35,405 bases of DNA from Pseudomonas sp. (lineage in GTDB: Bacteria > Pseudomonadota > Gammaproteobacteria > Pseudomonadales > Pseudomonadaceae), in NCBI RefSeq assembly GCF_028293835.1, contig NZ_JAQGNX010000173.1:1-35405 (forward strand), in the 5' to 3' direction. Below the pieces are notes generated by a model. It ran no database searches. It saw only the letters and a program-made list of their open reading frames with translations, and had not been told where the DNA came from. Within the stretch, counting starts at the first letter, position 1. Every line of letters begins with the position of its first letter. Below are positions 33,564 through 35,405 of the stretch, in pieces. A program made the position numbers and the translations under genes.

Positions 33564-34577
33564 ATGTTAATCAAGCTGCCTTCGGCGTCCGGCTGTAAAG
33601 AGTCGGATGTCACCCCGGAATCTTTTTACCTCTCCCGTCGAGCGTTGCTCGGTGCCTCTGCTGCCGCTCTGGCTGCCAGCACTTTGCCACGCTGGGCCGA
33701 TGCGGCCGGTCCTTCTCCTTATGCTGGTGTCGAGCCCGGTGCCGCGCCCGGCTGGTTCAAGGCAAAGCTGCCAAATACACAATGGCAGGCCGTTACTGTG
33801 AAGGGGGAAGCTATCACCCCATTCAAGGACGCTACCCATTACAACAACTTCTATGAATTCGGCACCGACAAAGGTGACCCTGCGCAAAACGCGGGCTCGC
33901 TGAAAACCGAGCCGTGGACAGTTGTGATTGATGGTGAGGTCGGTAAGCCGGGTCGTTATGCGCTCGAAGACTTTATGAAACCCTATCAACTGGAAGAGCG
34001 GATTTATCGACTGCGTTGTGTCGAAGCGTGGTCGATGGTCATTCCCTGGATGGGTTTCCCCCTGTCTGCATTGCTCAAGCAGGTAGAGCCAACGGCCAAC
34101 GCCAGATACATACGTTTCGAGACGCTGCAGGACCCCAAGTCGATGCCGGGTCAGCGCTCCAGCTTTGCCTTGATCGATTGGCCGTACGCGGAAGGCTTGC
34201 GCCTGGATGAAGCGATGAATCCTTTGGCGATTCTCGCGGTGGGAATGTATGGCCGCGAGCTGCCCAGCCAGAACGGTGCACCGCTGCGCCTGGTGGTGCC
34301 ATGGAAGTATGGCTTCAAGAGCGCCAAGTCTATCGTCCGGATCAGTCTGGTCAGCGAGCAGCCGAAAACTACCTGGCAAACGATCGCCGCGAATGAATAC
34401 GGTTTTTACGCCAATGTAAATCCGACGGTGGACCATCCTCGCTGGACCCAGGCGCATGAGCGGCGACTGCCAAGCGGGTTGTTCAGCCCGAACATTCGGC
34501 AAACAGAGATGTTCAACGGGTATGGGGAGGAGGTTGCTTCCTTATATACAGGTTTGGATCTGCGGAAGAACTATTGA
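33564..34577 (+). CDS. msrP: Protein-methionine-sulfoxide reductase catalytic subunit MsrP
   Basis: Periplasmic molybdenum-cofactor enzyme that repairs oxidised methionine in envelope proteins. The 337-residue precursor has a twin-arginine signal (SRRALLGASAAALAAS..., ending near ADA), as expected for a folded cofactor-bearing export. The sulfite-oxidase fold follows, with the Mo-binding cysteine in YRLRCVEAWSMVIPW. GGAG is 6 bases ahead of the ATG. The stop overlaps msrQ by 4 bases (ATGA). Confidence 0.96.
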   Translation: MLIKLPSASGCKESDVTPESFYLSRRALLGASAAALAASTLPRWADAAGPSPYAGVEPGAAPGWFKAKLPNTQWQAVTVKGEAITPFKDATHYNNFYEFGTDKGDPAQNAGSLKTEPWTVVIDGEVGKPGRYALEDFMKPYQLEERIYRLRCVEAWSMVIPWMGFPLSALLKQVEPTANARYIRFETLQDPKSMPGQRSSFALIDWPYAEGLRLDEAMNPLAILAVGMYGRELPSQNGAPLRLVVPWKYGFKSAKSIVRISLVSEQPKTTWQTIAANEYGFYANVNPTVDHPRWTQAHERRLPSGLFSPNIRQTEMFNGYGEEVASLYTGLDLRKNY

Positions 34578-35197
34578 TGCGTTATCCATTTTGGCGGGTT
34601 GGCGTTTTTGCTGCGGCCTGCGTTGCGCCTGTTTTGTGGCTGTATCAGGCATGGATCTTCGCGTTGGGACCTGATCCTGGCAAGGTTCTGGTTGATCGTC
34701 TTGGGCTTGGCACGTTAATTCTGCTGTTGATCACGCTGGCGATGACACCTCTGCAGCGCTTGAGTGGATGGCCGGGCTGGATAGCGGTCCGTCGACAGTT
34801 GGGGTTATGGTGCTTTGCCTATGTGGTCATGCATATGGGGGCGTACGCGGTCTTTATCCTTGGGCTGGATTGGTCTCAGTTGGGTGTCGAGCTGGCCAAG
34901 CGGCCTTATATTATTGTGGGTAGCTTGGCGTTCCTGTGTTTACTCGCGCTAGCGATTACGTCCAATCGCTATAGCCAGCGTCGGCTGGGGGCGCGGTGGA
35001 AGAAGTTGCATCGCCTTGTTTACGCGGTGCTCGGGTTGGGGCTGCTTCATATGTTCTGGATTGTCCGGGCGGACCTTAGGGAATGGGCACTCTATGCAAG
35101 TATCGGTTTGGTGCTGTTAATGCTTCGGGTGCCAATGATTGCCGGGCGCATCCCTCGACTGGCTGGGCAAAAACGATCTAATGCTACAAAGGTATGA
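34574..35197 (+). CDS. msrQ: Haem-binding membrane subunit MsrQ
   Basis: Passes electrons from the respiratory chain to periplasmic MsrP. The 207-residue protein has about six membrane helices and the haem-ligand histidine regions VVMHMGAYAVF and KLHRLVYAVLGLGLLHMFW. Start overlaps the msrP stop as ATGA with GGAAGA ahead, so the pair is coupled. The strong rRNA-type promoters begin 8 bases after its stop; no terminator intervenes. Confidence 0.95.
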   Translation: MMRYPFWRVGVFAAACVAPVLWLYQAWIFALGPDPGKVLVDRLGLGTLILLLITLAMTPLQRLSGWPGWIAVRRQLGLWCFAYVVMHMGAYAVFILGLDWSQLGVELAKRPYIIVGSLAFLCLLALAITSNRYSQRRLGARWKKLHRLVYAVLGLGLLHMFWIVRADLREWALYASIGLVLLMLRVPMIAGRIPRLAGQKRSNATKV

Positions 35198-35205
35198 ATA
35201 AAGCC

Positions 35206-35233
35206 TTGACGTAACTTTTTCCGGGCCTATAAT
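35206..35233 (+). promoter_or_regulatory. First rRNA-type promoter (sigma-70)
   Basis: TTGACG - 16 bases - TATAAT, followed by TCGCACC. It lies directly after msrQ and reads away from it. The region to the second promoter (about 115 bases) holds a hairpin-like GCTTCGATC/GATCGGAAGC stretch and no gene. Confidence 0.8.
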
Positions 35234-35349
35234 TCGCACCTCTTCCGGAGCAGATGAAACGGAAACTCCTTGGTAATCAATGAGTTACACGGTTCAGGTG
35301 CGAGCAAGAGGCTTCGATCGCGGTGATCGGAAGCGGTGAAAAAAGGCAG

Positions 35350-35377
35350 TTGACAGCGAGTTGAAACGCTGTAGAAT
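35350..35377 (+). promoter_or_regulatory. Second rRNA-type promoter (sigma-70)
   Basis: TTGACA - 16 bases - TAGAAT, followed by TCGCCTCCCGCTGC. I recognise this as the sequence upstream of Pseudomonas 16S rRNA genes; the rRNA operon should begin beyond the window. Location after pssA-msrPQ agrees with that. Confidence 0.85.
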
Positions 35378-35405
35378 TCGCCTCCCGCTGCCGAGCAACG
35401 TGAAG

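Noticed and set aside
33567..34502. A 311-codon minus-strand frame opposite msrP
   Set aside because: Shadow frame; msrP with its Tat signal and coupled msrQ explains the region.

Overview
The window reads as a chromosomal core segment of a Pseudomonas, most likely the P. fluorescens / P. syringae side of the genus. The reasons are gene content and order (pgi, the panBCD genes, folK, pcnB, crcZ, cbrB, cbrA, gluQRS, dksA; then a PrrF small RNA, ponB/mrcB, lpoP, ilvIH, ilvC, pssA, msrPQ and an rRNA promoter region), near-genus-identical proteins, and Pseudomonas-specific RNAs. No CRISPR array, prophage, insertion sequence or tRNA was seen.

Left part (1-9236, all minus strand). An acs - MpaB-like oxygenase - thiolase cluster handles acetate and acetyl-CoA. 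Next come pgi, the overlapping pantothenate genes panB-panC-panD, and folK. A REPIN-like 80-bp inverted repeat lies between folK and panB.

Regulatory part (9239-17489, minus strand). Reading in the direction of transcription: dksA, gluQRS, a small membrane protein (CbrX-type) overlapping cbrA, cbrA, cbrB, the CrcZ small RNA and pcnB. CbrA/CbrB is the carbon/nitrogen-balance two-component system. A sigma-54 promoter and an upstream TGTTAC/GTAACA dyad sit where CbrB should activate CrcZ, and CrcZ carries six A-rich Hfq-binding clusters. This is the catabolite-repression control module.

Middle part (17837-24791, mixed strands). An aminotransferase and sfsA overlap. They are followed by a Rieske ferredoxin-like protein, a ChaN-type haem-binding lipoprotein gene that appears frameshifted, a DeoC homologue, a PrrF iron-stress small RNA with its Fur-box promoter, a TfoX C-terminal-domain protein, a pentapeptide-repeat protein and an APH/P-loop kinase fusion. 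This is the most variable stretch. The DeoC homologue has lost the Schiff-base lysine and the catalytic aspartate. The ChaN gene has its lipoprotein signal in a different frame.

Right part (24909-35405, mostly plus strand). mrcB (PBP1b) with its activator lpoP and a YqcC protein; a convergent DUF4124 protein; ilvI-ilvH-ilvC for branched-chain amino acids; pssA; the periplasmic methionine-sulfoxide repair pair msrP-msrQ; and two strong tandem promoters that match the upstream region of a Pseudomonas rRNA operon, whose 16S gene should start just beyond the window.

No wholly new multi-gene system is evident. The most unusual items are the active-site-altered DeoC homologue, the frameshifted ChaN gene beside PrrF, the apparently leaderless mrcB message, and a 12-bp palindrome shared by two distant intergenic regions.
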